The notes below the pieces were generated by a model that saw only the letters and a list, made by a program, of their open reading frames with translations, did not search any database and was not told where the DNA came from. This document shows positions 42,204 to 50,534 of a DNA stretch of 64,000 nucleotides, piece by piece; position 1 is the first letter of the stretch; every line of letters begins with the position of its first letter. A program made the position numbers and the translations under genes. The stretch lies in assembly GCF_033100795.1 (NCBI RefSeq), contig NZ_JAWLVI010000001.1:124001-188000 (forward strand), written 5' to 3'. Source of the stretch: Pseudothioclava sp033100795. Lineage in GTDB: Bacteria > Pseudomonadota > Alphaproteobacteria > Rhodobacterales > Rhodobacteraceae.

Positions 42204-43250
42204 ATGAGCGAGAAGAAGACCAGCCTCACCTATGCCGACGCCGGCGTCGATATTGATGCAGGCAATGCGCTGGTTGACCGGATCAAACCGGCGGCGAAAC
42301 GGACCACGCGTTCGGGCGTGATGTCGGGGCTTGGCGGCTTTGGCGCGCTGTTCGATCTGAAGGACGCGGGCTATTCGGACCCGATCCTTGTTGGCGCGAC
42401 CGATGGCGTTGGCACCAAGCTGCGTATCGCGATCGACACGGGCGTCGTGGATACGATCGGCATCGACCTTGTGGCGATGTGCGTGAATGATCTGGTGTGT
42501 CAGGGCGCGGAGCCACTGTTCTTCCTTGACTACTTTGCGACTGGCAAGCTGGAGCTGGATCAGGCGACCCGCATCATCGAGGGGATTGCCGAGGGCTGTG
42601 CGCAATCGGGCTGCGCGCTGATCGGGGGCGAAACCGCCGAGATGCCGGGGATGTATCACAAGGGCGACTTTGACCTCGCGGGCTTTGCTGTTGGCGCGAT
42701 GGAGCGCGGTTCGGACCTGCCCGCAGGCGTGCAGGCGGGCGATGTGCTGCTTGGGTTGGCCTCGAACGGGGTGCACTCGAACGGCTATTCCTTCGTGCGT
42801 AAGGTCGTCGAGATTTCGGGCCTTGGCTGGGACGCCGATTGTCCGTGGGGCGAGGGCAGCCTTGGCGAAGCGCTGCTGGCGCCGACCCGTCTTTATGTGA
42901 CGCAATGCCTCAAGGCGGTGCGCGCGGGGGGCGTTCATGCGCTGGCGCATATCACGGGCGGCGGCCTGACCGAGAACCTGCCGCGTGTCCTGCCCGAAGG
43001 CTTGGGCGCGACGATTGATCTGGGCGCGTGGGAGCTGCCGCCGGTGTTCCGCTGGCTTGCCGAGACCGCAGGCATGGCCGAGGCCGAACTGCTGAAAACC
43101 TTCAATTCGGGCATCGGCATGATCGTCGTTGTTGCGGCCGACAAGGCTGATGACATAGCCGCACTTCTGGCCGCTGAGGGTGAAACCGTCACCCGCATCG
43201 GCGCTGTGACCGAAGGCAAGGGCGTGGCCTATACGGGCGCCCTTTTGTGA
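42204..43250 (+). CDS. purM: PurM, phosphoribosylformylglycinamidine cyclo-ligase
   Basis: ATP-dependent AIR synthetase of purine synthesis. The 348-aa protein has GLGGFGALFDLK near residue 47, GATDGVGTKLRIA near 65, CVNDLVCQGAEPLFFLDYFA near 95 and GGETAEMPGMY near 142, all family motifs. It overlaps purN as GTGA, the standard purM-purN operon. Confidence 0.97.
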   Translation: MSEKKTSLTYADAGVDIDAGNALVDRIKPAAKRTTRSGVMSGLGGFGALFDLKDAGYSDPILVGATDGVGTKLRIAIDTGVVDTIGIDLVAMCVNDLVCQGAEPLFFLDYFATGKLELDQATRIIEGIAEGCAQSGCALIGGETAEMPGMYHKGDFDLAGFAVGAMERGSDLPAGVQAGDVLLGLASNGVHSNGYSFVRKVVEISGLGWDADCPWGEGSLGEALLAPTRLYVTQCLKAVRAGGVHALAHITGGGLTENLPRVLPEGLGATIDLGAWELPPVFRWLAETAGMAEAELLKTFNSGIGMIVVVAADKADDIAALLAAEGETVTRIGAVTEGKGVAYTGALL

Positions 43251-43834
43251 AGCGCGTCGCGATCCTGATTTCGGGGGGTGGGTCGAACATGGTCCGCCTC
43301 GTCGAGGATATGCAGGCGGGCGGCTATGCGACGCCTGTTCTGGTGGCCTCGAACGACCCGTCTGCGGCTGGCCTTGAGAAGGCCGCCAAGATGGGCGTGC
43401 CGGTGGTTGCGGTGGATCACCGCCCCTTTGGCAAGGATCGCGCGGGCTTTGAGGCCGAGCTTTTGAAACCCATTCTGGCAGCTAAGCCGGACATCGTGTG
43501 CCTTGCGGGTTTTATGCGGGTGCTGACCCCCGATTTTGTGCGCCATTTCGAGGGCCGGATGCTGAATATCCACCCCTCGCTTTTGCCGAAATACCCGGGT
43601 CTTCATACGCATCAACGCGCGATCGAGGCGGGTGACGCCGAGGCGGGCGCGACTGTGCATGAGGTGACGGCGGTTCTGGATGACGGCCCGATCCTGGGGC
43701 AAGCGCGCGTTCCGGTTGAGGCCGGGGATTCGCCCGAGACCCTTGCCGCGCGGGTTCTGGTGCAAGAGCACCGCCTTTATCCGGCCGTATTGCGCCGCTT
43801 CGTTGCAGGCGAACGTGGTCCATTGTCGCTGTAA
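43247..43834 (+). CDS. purN: PurN, phosphoribosylglycinamide formyltransferase
   Basis: Uses 10-formyl-THF to formylate GAR. The 195-aa protein has ILISGGGSNM at the N-terminus. The catalytic set is Asn-His-Asp: MLNIHPSLLPKYPGLHTHQR near residue 105 and VTAVLDDGPILGQ near 143. The GTG start at 43247 overlaps the purM stop by 4 nt. Confidence 0.96.
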   Translation: MKRVAILISGGGSNMVRLVEDMQAGGYATPVLVASNDPSAAGLEKAAKMGVPVVAVDHRPFGKDRAGFEAELLKPILAAKPDIVCLAGFMRVLTPDFVRHFEGRMLNIHPSLLPKYPGLHTHQRAIEAGDAEAGATVHEVTAVLDDGPILGQARVPVEAGDSPETLAARVLVQEHRLYPAVLRRFVAGERGPLSL

Positions 43835-43970
43835 GTGAAACGAATGGCCCGCTAGGTCGTAATAGACTCCAATCTGCGGACATTGCCCTGAATTTGCCCT
43901 ATTCCATCAAAAGGTGATTTCTGTAATCTTTCGATAGTATCTGGTTAATGGTTTGTTACGGGGCATGGGG

Positions 43971-45122
43971 ATGGACCAAATTGAAAACGCCGCGACTGCA
44001 GCGGCGACTGCTGAATTTGCTGCTACAGTTCAATCAGGAATAACCGGGCCGGTGGCCACTGAAGGTGACGATTACATCCGTGTCGAAGACGATGCGGTGT
44101 CGGTCAACGGTCTGGCTGGCAACGACACGATCCTGGCATTTGGCGTTGGCGATACGCTGATCGGTGGCGAGGGGGACGACGCGCTTGTCCTCGGCGCGCG
44201 TGGCGGTGTTTTGGATGGCGGCGAGGGATCGGACGATCTGCGGGCCGTCATGACCAAAGACGTGACGCAAGACATGACCGGCGGGGCGGGCGATGACACC
44301 TTCGCGCTGTTCGGGGCGGGGGGCAACGCGAAGGTTGCAACGGCCCTGATCCGCGACTTCGATCCGAACAGCGATCATCTTGAGATCGACGGACAGGTGA
44401 TCAATCCGCACGAGCTGCCGTCCAATATGCTGCTGGAAAATAATGCGGCGGGGGATGCGACGCTCTCGATCGCGAATGAAAGCGGCGACCCGGATCTGGT
44501 TGTCTTCCAAGGGCTGAGCAGCAAGGCGCTTTTGGCTGCCAACGCAAGCATCTTTGGCACCTCCGACGCCGAGACCATGTATATCGACGGCACGGCCTAT
44601 GTTGCGAACGGGCTTGAAGGCGATGACATCATGTATTCGCGCAATGGCGAGAACACTCTGATCGGTGGGCGCGGGGACGATTATCTTTACGCCGGCAAGC
44701 GCACGACCGAATTGCAGGGCGGGCAGGGGGACGACACCCTTGTTGCCAGCCTCGCCAAAGGTGGCGGTCATGTGCTGTCGGGCGGCTCGGGGGCGGACCG
44801 GTTCGACCTGCGCCTTGGGGAGGATGACGACCGTTTCGAGGCCCATGCGGTGATCGAGGATTTCGACGCGGATCAGGACACGCTGATGATCGGCGGACAT
44901 TCGTTGACCGATGGTGCCGCCGACGACTGGACGCTGGACGACGACGAGGACGGTAATGCCGTGATCGGGTTTAGTGGCAATGACAGCGTGACGTTGGTCG
45001 GTTGGGGCGCGTCCGACATCGTGACCCTTTACGACGGGTTCGAGATGCCCGCCGTGCCGGTGCCCGAAGAGGTCCAAACCGCCGATGCACCGGAAGAGGA
45101 TCTGGAGTTCCTTGGCGTCTGA
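43971..45122 (+). CDS. RTX calcium-binding repeat protein
   Basis: A 383-aa acidic protein with repeated GGxGxDxL nonapeptides in two clusters (GGEGDDAL, GGEGSDDL, GGAGDDTF; then GLEGDDIM, GGRGDDYL, GGQGDDTL, GGSGADRF). These bind calcium and are typical of type I secreted proteins in Rhodobacterales. No Sec signal is seen. Secretion by a C-terminal signal is likely but no export gene is nearby. No catalytic domain is evident. Start is uncertain among ATG 43965 and 43971. Confidence 0.82.
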   Translation: MDQIENAATAAATAEFAATVQSGITGPVATEGDDYIRVEDDAVSVNGLAGNDTILAFGVGDTLIGGEGDDALVLGARGGVLDGGEGSDDLRAVMTKDVTQDMTGGAGDDTFALFGAGGNAKVATALIRDFDPNSDHLEIDGQVINPHELPSNMLLENNAAGDATLSIANESGDPDLVVFQGLSSKALLAANASIFGTSDAETMYIDGTAYVANGLEGDDIMYSRNGENTLIGGRGDDYLYAGKRTTELQGGQGDDTLVASLAKGGGHVLSGGSGADRFDLRLGEDDDRFEAHAVIEDFDADQDTLMIGGHSLTDGAADDWTLDDDEDGNAVIGFSGNDSVTLVGWGASDIVTLYDGFEMPAVPVPEEVQTADAPEEDLEFLGV

Positions 45123-45132
45123 CCCAGATTGC

Positions 45133-45172
45133 CCCCGCGTCGCATCGCTTTGGGCGGTGACGCGGGGCTTTC
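45133..45172 (+). terminator. terminator after the RTX gene
   Basis: CCCCGCGTC (45133-45141) pairs with GACGCGGGG (45159-45167) around a 17-nt loop, followed by CTTTCCTTT. Confidence 0.7.
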
Positions 45173-45238
45173 CTTTCTGTGCACGCAGCCTTAAAGGGAA
45201 TATGACAGCGGGATGACCCCGCGCCCAAGGAAGCGTGC

Positions 45239-46402
45239 ATGAAAACGATCACCACGACCGACGCCCTCGCCGAATTCTGCGCGAAGGCCAAGACCAAAGC
45301 CTACGTCACCGTAGATACCGAATTCCTTCGCGAACGCACCTATTGGTCCAAGCTCTGCCTTGTGCAGCTTGCGCTGCCGAATGAGGGCAAGGATGCGGGC
45401 GACGCGGTTCTGGTCGACCCGCTGGCGGATGGTCTGTCGCTTGAGCCGCTTTACGATCTGTTCCGCCATACCGACACAGTCAAAGTGTTCCACGCGGCGC
45501 GGCAGGACCTCGAGATCTTTTTCATCGAGGCGGGCGTCTTCCCCGATCCGCTGTTCGATACGCAGATCGCGGCGATGGTCTGCGGCTTTGGCGAACAGGT
45601 GGGCTATGAGACGCTGGTCAAAAAGATCGCGCGCCAGAACCTTGATAAAACCTCGCGCTTTACCGACTGGTCGCGCCGCCCGCTGACCGAGGCACAGCTG
45701 AAATACGCGATTGCCGATGTGACGCATCTGCGCGTGATCTACGAATTCCTTGCTGCCGAGTTGAAGAAAACCGGCCGCGACGCATGGGTCGAAGAGGAAG
45801 AGGCGATCCTGCTGAACCCAGAGACCTATATCAACCGCCCTGAAGACGCGTGGCTGCGGGTGAAAACGCGGACCAACTCGGGCCGGTTTCTGGCCGTGGT
45901 GCGGGAACTCGCGCGTTTCCGCGAGGGTTATGCGCAGAACAAGAACATTCCGCGCTCGCGGATTTTCAAGGACGATGCGCTCCTGGAGCTGGCCTCGACC
46001 CGTCCGGCCTCGCTGGATGAGTTGGGCAAGTCGCGGCTTTTGCTGCGCGAGGCACGCCGTGGCGACATCGCTGACGGCATCTTGCAGGCGGTGAAAGAGG
46101 GGCAGGCGGTGCCGCAAGAGGCGCTGCCCAAGGTGCCCTCGAATGACGCGCAACTGCAGGTGAATACCGCGCTGGCCGATCTGCTGCGTGTGCTGCTCAA
46201 GGCGAAAAGCAGCGAGGCCGGTGTCGCGGCCAAGCTGATTGCCTCGGCGTCCGATCTGGACCGGATCGCGGCGGGCAAACACGATGTCGAGGCTCTGACC
46301 GGCTGGCGGCACGAGGTCTTCGGTAAGGACGCGCTGCGTCTGGCCTCGGGCGAGATTGCGCTGAGCGCAAAGGGTGGCGCGGTGCGGGTGCTCGTTGTCT
46401 GA
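45239..46402 (+). CDS. rnd: ribonuclease D
   Basis: 3'-5' exoribonuclease that trims tRNA precursors. The 387-aa protein has the DEDDy exonuclease signature: VDTEFLRERTYW near residue 22, FHAARQDLEIF near 84 and the Tyr/Asp pair in YAIADVTHL near 157. An HRDC domain follows (about 205-285, VVRELARFREGYAQ, then IPRSRIFKDDALLELA). AAGGAA lies upstream of ATG 45239. Confidence 0.95.
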   Translation: MKTITTTDALAEFCAKAKTKAYVTVDTEFLRERTYWSKLCLVQLALPNEGKDAGDAVLVDPLADGLSLEPLYDLFRHTDTVKVFHAARQDLEIFFIEAGVFPDPLFDTQIAAMVCGFGEQVGYETLVKKIARQNLDKTSRFTDWSRRPLTEAQLKYAIADVTHLRVIYEFLAAELKKTGRDAWVEEEEAILLNPETYINRPEDAWLRVKTRTNSGRFLAVVRELARFREGYAQNKNIPRSRIFKDDALLELASTRPASLDELGKSRLLLREARRGDIADGILQAVKEGQAVPQEALPKVPSNDAQLQVNTALADLLRVLLKAKSSEAGVAAKLIASASDLDRIAAGKHDVEALTGWRHEVFGKDALRLASGEIALSAKGGAVRVLVV

Positions 46403-46507
46403 GACGCCCGATGCTTAGGTGATCTTGCGATTTGACGCAGGGTCATACCACCTTTGCGTGGACAAGGGTGTCGTTCTGGAATTATTCTATATCAGTTCTG
46501 TATCCCG

Positions 46508-46521
46508 TTGATTTTTATTAA
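46508..46521 (+). promoter_or_regulatory. FNR/DNR-box-like sequence upstream of the Crp/Fnr gene
   Basis: TTGAT-TTTT-ATTAA differs from the consensus TTGAT-N4-ATCAA at one base. A second near match, TTGAC-GCCG-GTCGA, lies at 46555-46568. Either could be bound by the downstream regulator itself or by FnrL. Confidence 0.4.
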
Positions 46522-46660
46522 TGTCCGGTGCGCTCTTGCTGCCCGTGATCTGTATTGACGCCGGTCGATGCCGGTGGTGGCGGCTTTCCTTCTGTCACGT
46601 TGTGATAGTATTATTTTCCCCGCAGCACTCTGACACACCAGACCGTTCCGGTGACGCCCT

Positions 46661-47365
46661 ATGGATGCAAAGCATTTCCCCGATATTTGCGGTATCATCC
46701 GCGAGAATGTGCTGCTGGGAAACCTCCCCGAGGACGTGTGTTGCGCGCTTTTGGAGCAGGCGCATATCCGCAGTTTCAAGCGCGGGGCGACGCTGTTCTA
46801 TCAAGGCGAGCCTGCGCAAACGGCCTTTGTTGTGCTGGAGGGGCAGGTCAAGCTGTTCCGCATCTCGAAAACCAGCGCCGAGGTGGTGGTCGGCGTCTAT
46901 GGGCGCGGGCAGGGTTTCGGCGAGCCTGCGGCGCTGAACCTCGATCCCTATCCGGTTTCGGCGCAATGCGTCACTGATTGTCAGCTGATCTGCCTTGACA
47001 GCCTGCTCTTGCGCCGTGCGGTTCTGGACAACCCCGAGATCATCGGCCCGTTTCTTGCGTCGACTCTGGACCATATCACCCGCCTGAGCGGCGAGATCGC
47101 GCAGATCAAGGCGCAGACGGCGACGCAGCGGATTGCGAGCTACCTGCTTGACCTGACGCCGCCTGAAGCTGTGGCCTGCGATGTGGTGATCCCCGTCGAC
47201 AAGTTTCTGCTGGCGGGGATGCTGGGGATGGGGCCGGAAAGCCTGAGCCGCGGCTTCTCACGCTTGCAGGCCTATGGCGTCTCGATCTCGGGCAGCATCG
47301 CGATGATCGCTGATGTGGCGAAATTACGCGCACATGCGGTGGGAGAAGAGGGCGTGAGGGAATAG
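46661..47365 (+). CDS. Crp/Fnr family transcriptional regulator
   Basis: A 234-aa regulator with an N-terminal cyclic-nucleotide-binding fold (about residues 20-130; GATLFYQGEPAQTAFVVLEG, YGRGQGFGEPAAL). A dimerisation helix and a C-terminal Crp-type helix-turn-helix (LAGMLGMGPESLSRGFSRL, about 182-200) follow. It lacks the spaced N-terminal cysteines of FNR, so it is not an iron-sulfur FNR. It resembles the Dnr/NnrR-like group that senses NO or redox state, although no denitrification gene is near. Confidence 0.83.
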   Translation: MDAKHFPDICGIIRENVLLGNLPEDVCCALLEQAHIRSFKRGATLFYQGEPAQTAFVVLEGQVKLFRISKTSAEVVVGVYGRGQGFGEPAALNLDPYPVSAQCVTDCQLICLDSLLLRRAVLDNPEIIGPFLASTLDHITRLSGEIAQIKAQTATQRIASYLLDLTPPEAVACDVVIPVDKFLLAGMLGMGPESLSRGFSRLQAYGVSISGSIAMIADVAKLRAHAVGEEGVRE

Positions 47366-47514
47366 CCCTTGAATTTATGCGCGCAAGCGACTAGGTAGGC
47401 CATGCTAAGCATCTTCTAAAGACTTCTGTTTCCTTGCGGCCTCAGTAGATCATATGACGACTCTAGGCCGGGCTATCGCGCTGTGTGGATAGCATAATTT
47501 AAGGAGACACCACG

Positions 47515-47721
47515 ATGGCAAATGGCACCGTGAAATGGTTCAACTCGACCAAAGGTTTTGGCTTTATCGCACCGGAAACCGGCGGTAAGGACGTTTTCGT
47601 TCACATCTCGGCGCTCGAGCGTTCGGGCATCCGTCAGCTGAACGACGGTCAGGCTGTGACCTTTGATCTGGAAGCAGGCCGTGATGGCCGCGAGTCCGCG
47701 GTCAACATCGCTCTGGCCTAA
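47515..47721 (+). CDS. cold-shock protein, CspA family
   Basis: A 68-aa single cold-shock domain with both RNA-binding motifs: KGFGFI (RNP1, residues 15-20) and DVFVHIS (RNP2). AAGGAG lies 8 nt before ATG. The 149-bp leader has potential structure, as usual for csp genes. A UUCG-loop terminator follows. Binds single-stranded RNA/DNA as a chaperone. Confidence 0.95.
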   Translation: MANGTVKWFNSTKGFGFIAPETGGKDVFVHISALERSGIRQLNDGQAVTFDLEAGRDGRESAVNIALA

Positions 47722-47747
47722 GGCGTCACGCTTTCAGGCGACGATTT

Positions 47748-47775
47748 GGGGGTGGCTTCGGCCGCCCCCTTTGTT
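47748..47775 (+). terminator. terminator after the cold-shock gene
   Basis: GGGGGTGGC (47748-47756) pairs with GCCGCCCCC (47761-47769) around a TTCG tetraloop with one G-T pair, followed by TTTGTTTTG. Confidence 0.9.
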
Positions 47776-47791
47776 TTGTTGGGCAGGGCTA

Positions 47792-48214
47792 TCAGCCTTC
47801 AGCGGGTTTCATCGGCGGGGATTTCTCGAAGGCTGGGATGTCATCGCGAAGCCGGTGCCATGCGGGCGCGGAGCCGGTATAGATCTGCATTTGCGGTTCA
47901 AGGCCAGAACTATCGTCCAGCGCCCCAAGCTTGACCGGCATGAAGGGCATCTCGGCAGGCTCGCTCCACAGGGGCGTCCCGCAATCGCCACAAAACAGCC
48001 GCGTGGCAGGCTGCCCGCTATCTCCGGCCTTCTGGAACCGCTTCGGTGTGCCGGACAAAAGCGTGATCGCGCCGCGCGGGGCAAGCGCCACATAGTTCGG
48101 CCCACCGCCCGAGGCCTTCTGGCAATCTGTGCAGTGGCAGACGCCGCTGCCGATAAAGGGGGCCGTGACCTTGAAACGAATGGCGCCACAGGCGCAGCTT
48201 CCGGTTCTCTCCAT
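47792..48214 (-). CDS. GFA family protein (CENP-V/GFA domain)
   Basis: A 140-aa zinc protein of the glutathione-dependent formaldehyde-activating enzyme superfamily. Zinc ligands are in CACG (residue ~7), CHCTDCQ (~27) and CGDCGTPL (~78). Despite the name, most members have no proven formaldehyde role. CAGGAG precedes ATG 48214. It is transcribed away from a WYL-domain regulator across an 88-bp gap containing a perfect palindrome. Confidence 0.85.
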   Translation of the reverse strand: MERTGSCACGAIRFKVTAPFIGSGVCHCTDCQKASGGGPNYVALAPRGAITLLSGTPKRFQKAGDSGQPATRLFCGDCGTPLWSEPAEMPFMPVKLGALDDSSGLEPQMQIYTGSAPAWHRLRDDIPAFEKSPPMKPAEG

Positions 48215-48261
48215 GTTGTTCTCCTGCGTGTTTACTCTTACCAGAGCTTGATAAATGTGCC

Positions 48262-48285
48262 CTGCTGACAGCGTTGTGTCAGCAG
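48262..48285. promoter_or_regulatory. 24-bp palindrome, probable operator
   Basis: CTGCTGACA (48262-48270) and TGTCAGCAG (48277-48285) are exact inverted arms around GCGTTG. It sits 17 bp before the regulator gene and 47 bp before the divergent GFA gene, so a dimer of the regulator could control both. Confidence 0.7.
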
Positions 48286-48302
48286 TCTGTAAGGGGTGAA
48301 AA

Positions 48303-48998
48303 ATGCGCAGAACCGAGCGCTTGTTCCAGATTATCCAGATACTGCGGTCGCGGAAGGCTCCGGTAACAGGGCGGGCGCTGGCGGATGAGCTGGAGGTTTC
48401 CTTACGCACGCTTTACCGCGATATGGCGGAACTGGTGGCGCAGCGCGTGCCGATCCGCGGCGAGGCGGGGACGGGATATGTGCTGGATCAGGGATATGAT
48501 CTGCCACCCCTGATGCTGACAATCGACGAGCTGGAGGTGGCGGCTCTTGGGGCTGCTTGGGTGGCCGGGCAAGGGGATGCTTCGCTTGCATCCGCCGCGC
48601 GCGACCTGGTGGCAAAGCTGGCCTCGGTGGCCCCGCCCGATTTGCGCCCCGTCGTGCTGGACGATGCGCTTCGCCCGATCTCTTTCAACAAGCGCGCGCC
48701 CGAAAGGTTTGACAGCCGCCCGCTGCGTTGTGCGATCCGGGAGCGCCGCAAGCTCTTGATCCACTATGCGGATCAGGCGGGCGATCCCTCGGAACGGGTG
48801 ATCTGGCCGCTGTTTCTGGCGTTTTTCGATCAGGCGCGGGTTGTTGCCGCTTGGTGCGAATTACGAAATGATTTCCGTCACTTCCGCACTGACAGGATCA
48901 GCTCATTGACCGCTTTGGAGGAGACATACCCAAAGCGCCGCGACGACCTGATCCGTCGCTGGAAAGCGCAGATCGTTCCCGTTGCAGAAAGGACTTAA
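48303..48998 (+). CDS. YafY-type HTH-WYL transcriptional regulator
   Basis: A 231-aa regulator. An N-terminal DeoR-like HTH (ERLFQIIQILRSRKAPVTG, then LADELEVSLRTLYRDMAEL, residues 5-45) is followed by a WYL-type sensing domain (about 135-205; IRERRKLLIHYADQAG and VIWPLFLAFFDQARVVAAW). The ligand is unknown; WYL domains often bind small molecules or nucleic acid. Divergent to the GFA gene, it very likely controls that gene and itself through the palindrome. Confidence 0.85.
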   Translation: MRRTERLFQIIQILRSRKAPVTGRALADELEVSLRTLYRDMAELVAQRVPIRGEAGTGYVLDQGYDLPPLMLTIDELEVAALGAAWVAGQGDASLASAARDLVAKLASVAPPDLRPVVLDDALRPISFNKRAPERFDSRPLRCAIRERRKLLIHYADQAGDPSERVIWPLFLAFFDQARVVAAWCELRNDFRHFRTDRISSLTALEETYPKRRDDLIRRWKAQIVPVAERT

Positions 48999-49002
48999 GC
49001 GA

Positions 49003-49485
49003 TCAGCGGCGGACCGAGCGTGCGTTCGCGGCGCCCTCGACAACGATGCTGCGCACACCTTCGAGCTTGGTTCGGGTGATATAGGTCGCCACCGTTACTT
49101 CGCGCGATTGCGGCGTCGAGACGCGCGTCGCGGCAGGCGCAAGCGGGTCCGGCTCGGCTATCACGAAGCGATAGGTCAGGACGCCATCTTCGGGCGTGCC
49201 GCCGTTCTTCGCGATCAGTTCCGCATCCCACCAGCCCTGCGTCGGCTGAAGCCCCGTGGCCGAGATAATCGCCCCCGACAGCGTCTGCTTCACGTCCAGC
49301 GCCGTCACCTGCGCCACCGGAACGCGGAAATCGCCCTTCGCTTTGGCGTAGCCCTCTTCGGGTTCCAGCGTCGTGACCTCTTCGCTTTTGCCGAACCAGT
49401 TGAACGGGTTGAGCTTGGAGGAACTGAAGCCGCAGGCCGAAACAGAGGTAGCCAGAACAAGCGTCACAAGAAGGGGGCTGCGCAT
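49003..49485 (-). CDS. hypothetical lipoprotein
   Basis: A 160-aa protein with a signal peptide and lipobox (VSAC, Cys near residue 18). Mature segments include NPFNWFGKSEE and a beta-rich region (VTALDVKQTLSGAIISATG, QGWWDAELI). I recognise no named family; proteins of this look are common in Rhodobacterales. It converges with the WYL regulator gene, whose stop lies 4 nt away. The chosen start gives a normal signal length. Confidence 0.72.
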   Translation of the reverse strand: MRSPLLVTLVLATSVSACGFSSSKLNPFNWFGKSEEVTTLEPEEGYAKAKGDFRVPVAQVTALDVKQTLSGAIISATGLQPTQGWWDAELIAKNGGTPEDGVLTYRFVIAEPDPLAPAATRVSTPQSREVTVATYITRTKLEGVRSIVVEGAANARSVRR

Positions 49486-49621
49486 GGGGTCTCCGAGATC
49501 TGCGGGCGCACCATCACGCCCGCCTCTTGGGTAGCCTATCGGCGCGGTTTTGAAAAGCCGCGTCTGGACCCGCGCGCGCAGGAAGGCTAGGCAGGGGGCA
49601 AGATTGGCAAAGGAGACACCA

Positions 49622-50050
49622 ATGGCCACCGAGGCTTTCGAGGAAATCGCCGAGACCTTCGAATTTCTGGAGGATTGGGAGGACCGCTACCGCCATGTGA
49701 TCGAACTGGGAAAGGAACTGCCGCGTCTGGACGAGGCGGTGAAGGTGCCCGCGATCAAGGTTGAGGGTTGCGCAAGCCAGGTCTGGCTGTTGCCGCGGAT
49801 CGAAGGGCAGGGTCCGGACGCGCGGTTTGATTTCGACGGTGAGTCGGATGCGATGATCGTGCAAGGCCTGATTGCGGTGCTGCACGCGCTTTATTCGGGG
49901 CTGCGCGTCACGGATGTCATCAAGGTCGATGCGGGGGCGGAACTTGCGCGCCTTGGCCTGAACGAGCACCTGTCGGCGCAGCGCTCGAACGGGTTGCGCG
50001 CGATGGTCGAACGCATCCGCAAGCTGGCCGGCGAAACCGCGGCGGCCTAA
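49622..50050 (+). CDS. sufE: SufE, cysteine desulfurase activator
   Basis: A 142-aa SufE-family protein that accepts persulfide sulfur from SufS for iron-sulfur cluster building. The catalytic cysteine is in KVEGCASQVWL (residue ~51), the family motif. AAGGAG lies upstream of ATG 49622. No suf operon is adjacent, which is normal for alphaproteobacteria. Confidence 0.93.
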   Translation: MATEAFEEIAETFEFLEDWEDRYRHVIELGKELPRLDEAVKVPAIKVEGCASQVWLLPRIEGQGPDARFDFDGESDAMIVQGLIAVLHALYSGLRVTDVIKVDAGAELARLGLNEHLSAQRSNGLRAMVERIRKLAGETAAA

Positions 50051-50107
50051 GCCGAAATAAGTCCCAGCCCCTTCGGGGCGGTGCAATTCGATAGATTTAA
50101 GGAAATC

Positions 50108-50181
50108 TGGAGCGGGTAGCGGGAATCGAACCCGCGCGTTCAGCTTGGGAAGCTGACAGGCTACCATTACATCATACCCGC
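50108..50181 (-). tRNA. tRNA-Gly (anticodon CCC)
   Basis: On the - strand the acceptor GCGGGTA pairs with TACCCGC. The anticodon stem TCAGC/GCTGA encloses loop TTCCCAA (anticodon CCC), the T-arm is GCGGGTTCGATTCCCGC, the discriminator is T and CCA is encoded. It reads GGG codons. Confidence 0.95.
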
Positions 50182-50242
50182 CTGTGGCCGGACAGATAAG
50201 GCTCCCGCGCTCCGGCGTCAAGCGCCGGAATGCGGGTTTTTG

Positions 50243-50455
50243 TCAGCACTTCTCATGCGTGTTCCACCATGTGCCGTTTTGCTGGCACACGATCACGCGC
50301 CCACCGCCGCAAACGCGCGCGCCCTGAGTGAATTGCTGGCTGTTATACCAGCACGGCGCACGTTCCTGTGCTTCACCCGTGGCTTGCTCGTCAGTGATCG
50401 GCGAGGTCTGTTTTTCGGGGTCGATCGGTCCGAGTTGCACAATTTTGTCGGTCAT
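50243..50455 (-). CDS. DUF1496-like small protein
   Basis: A 70-aa protein with CWYNSQQFTQGARVC and a following GGG-x3-VCQQNGTWW-x4-KC pattern, close to the DUF1496 family. The cysteines suggest disulfides or metal binding, but no signal peptide is seen. GGAGGCAGG lies upstream of ATG 50455. Function unknown. Confidence 0.7.
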   Translation of the reverse strand: MTDKIVQLGPIDPEKQTSPITDEQATGEAQERAPCWYNSQQFTQGARVCGGGRVIVCQQNGTWWNTHEKC

Positions 50456-50534
50456 ACCTGCCTCCTGTATTCCACCGGAGGCAGGATAACCCTGCGGGCG
50501 CGAAATGTCGCTGCCCCTGCGCGAGGGGCGACGC

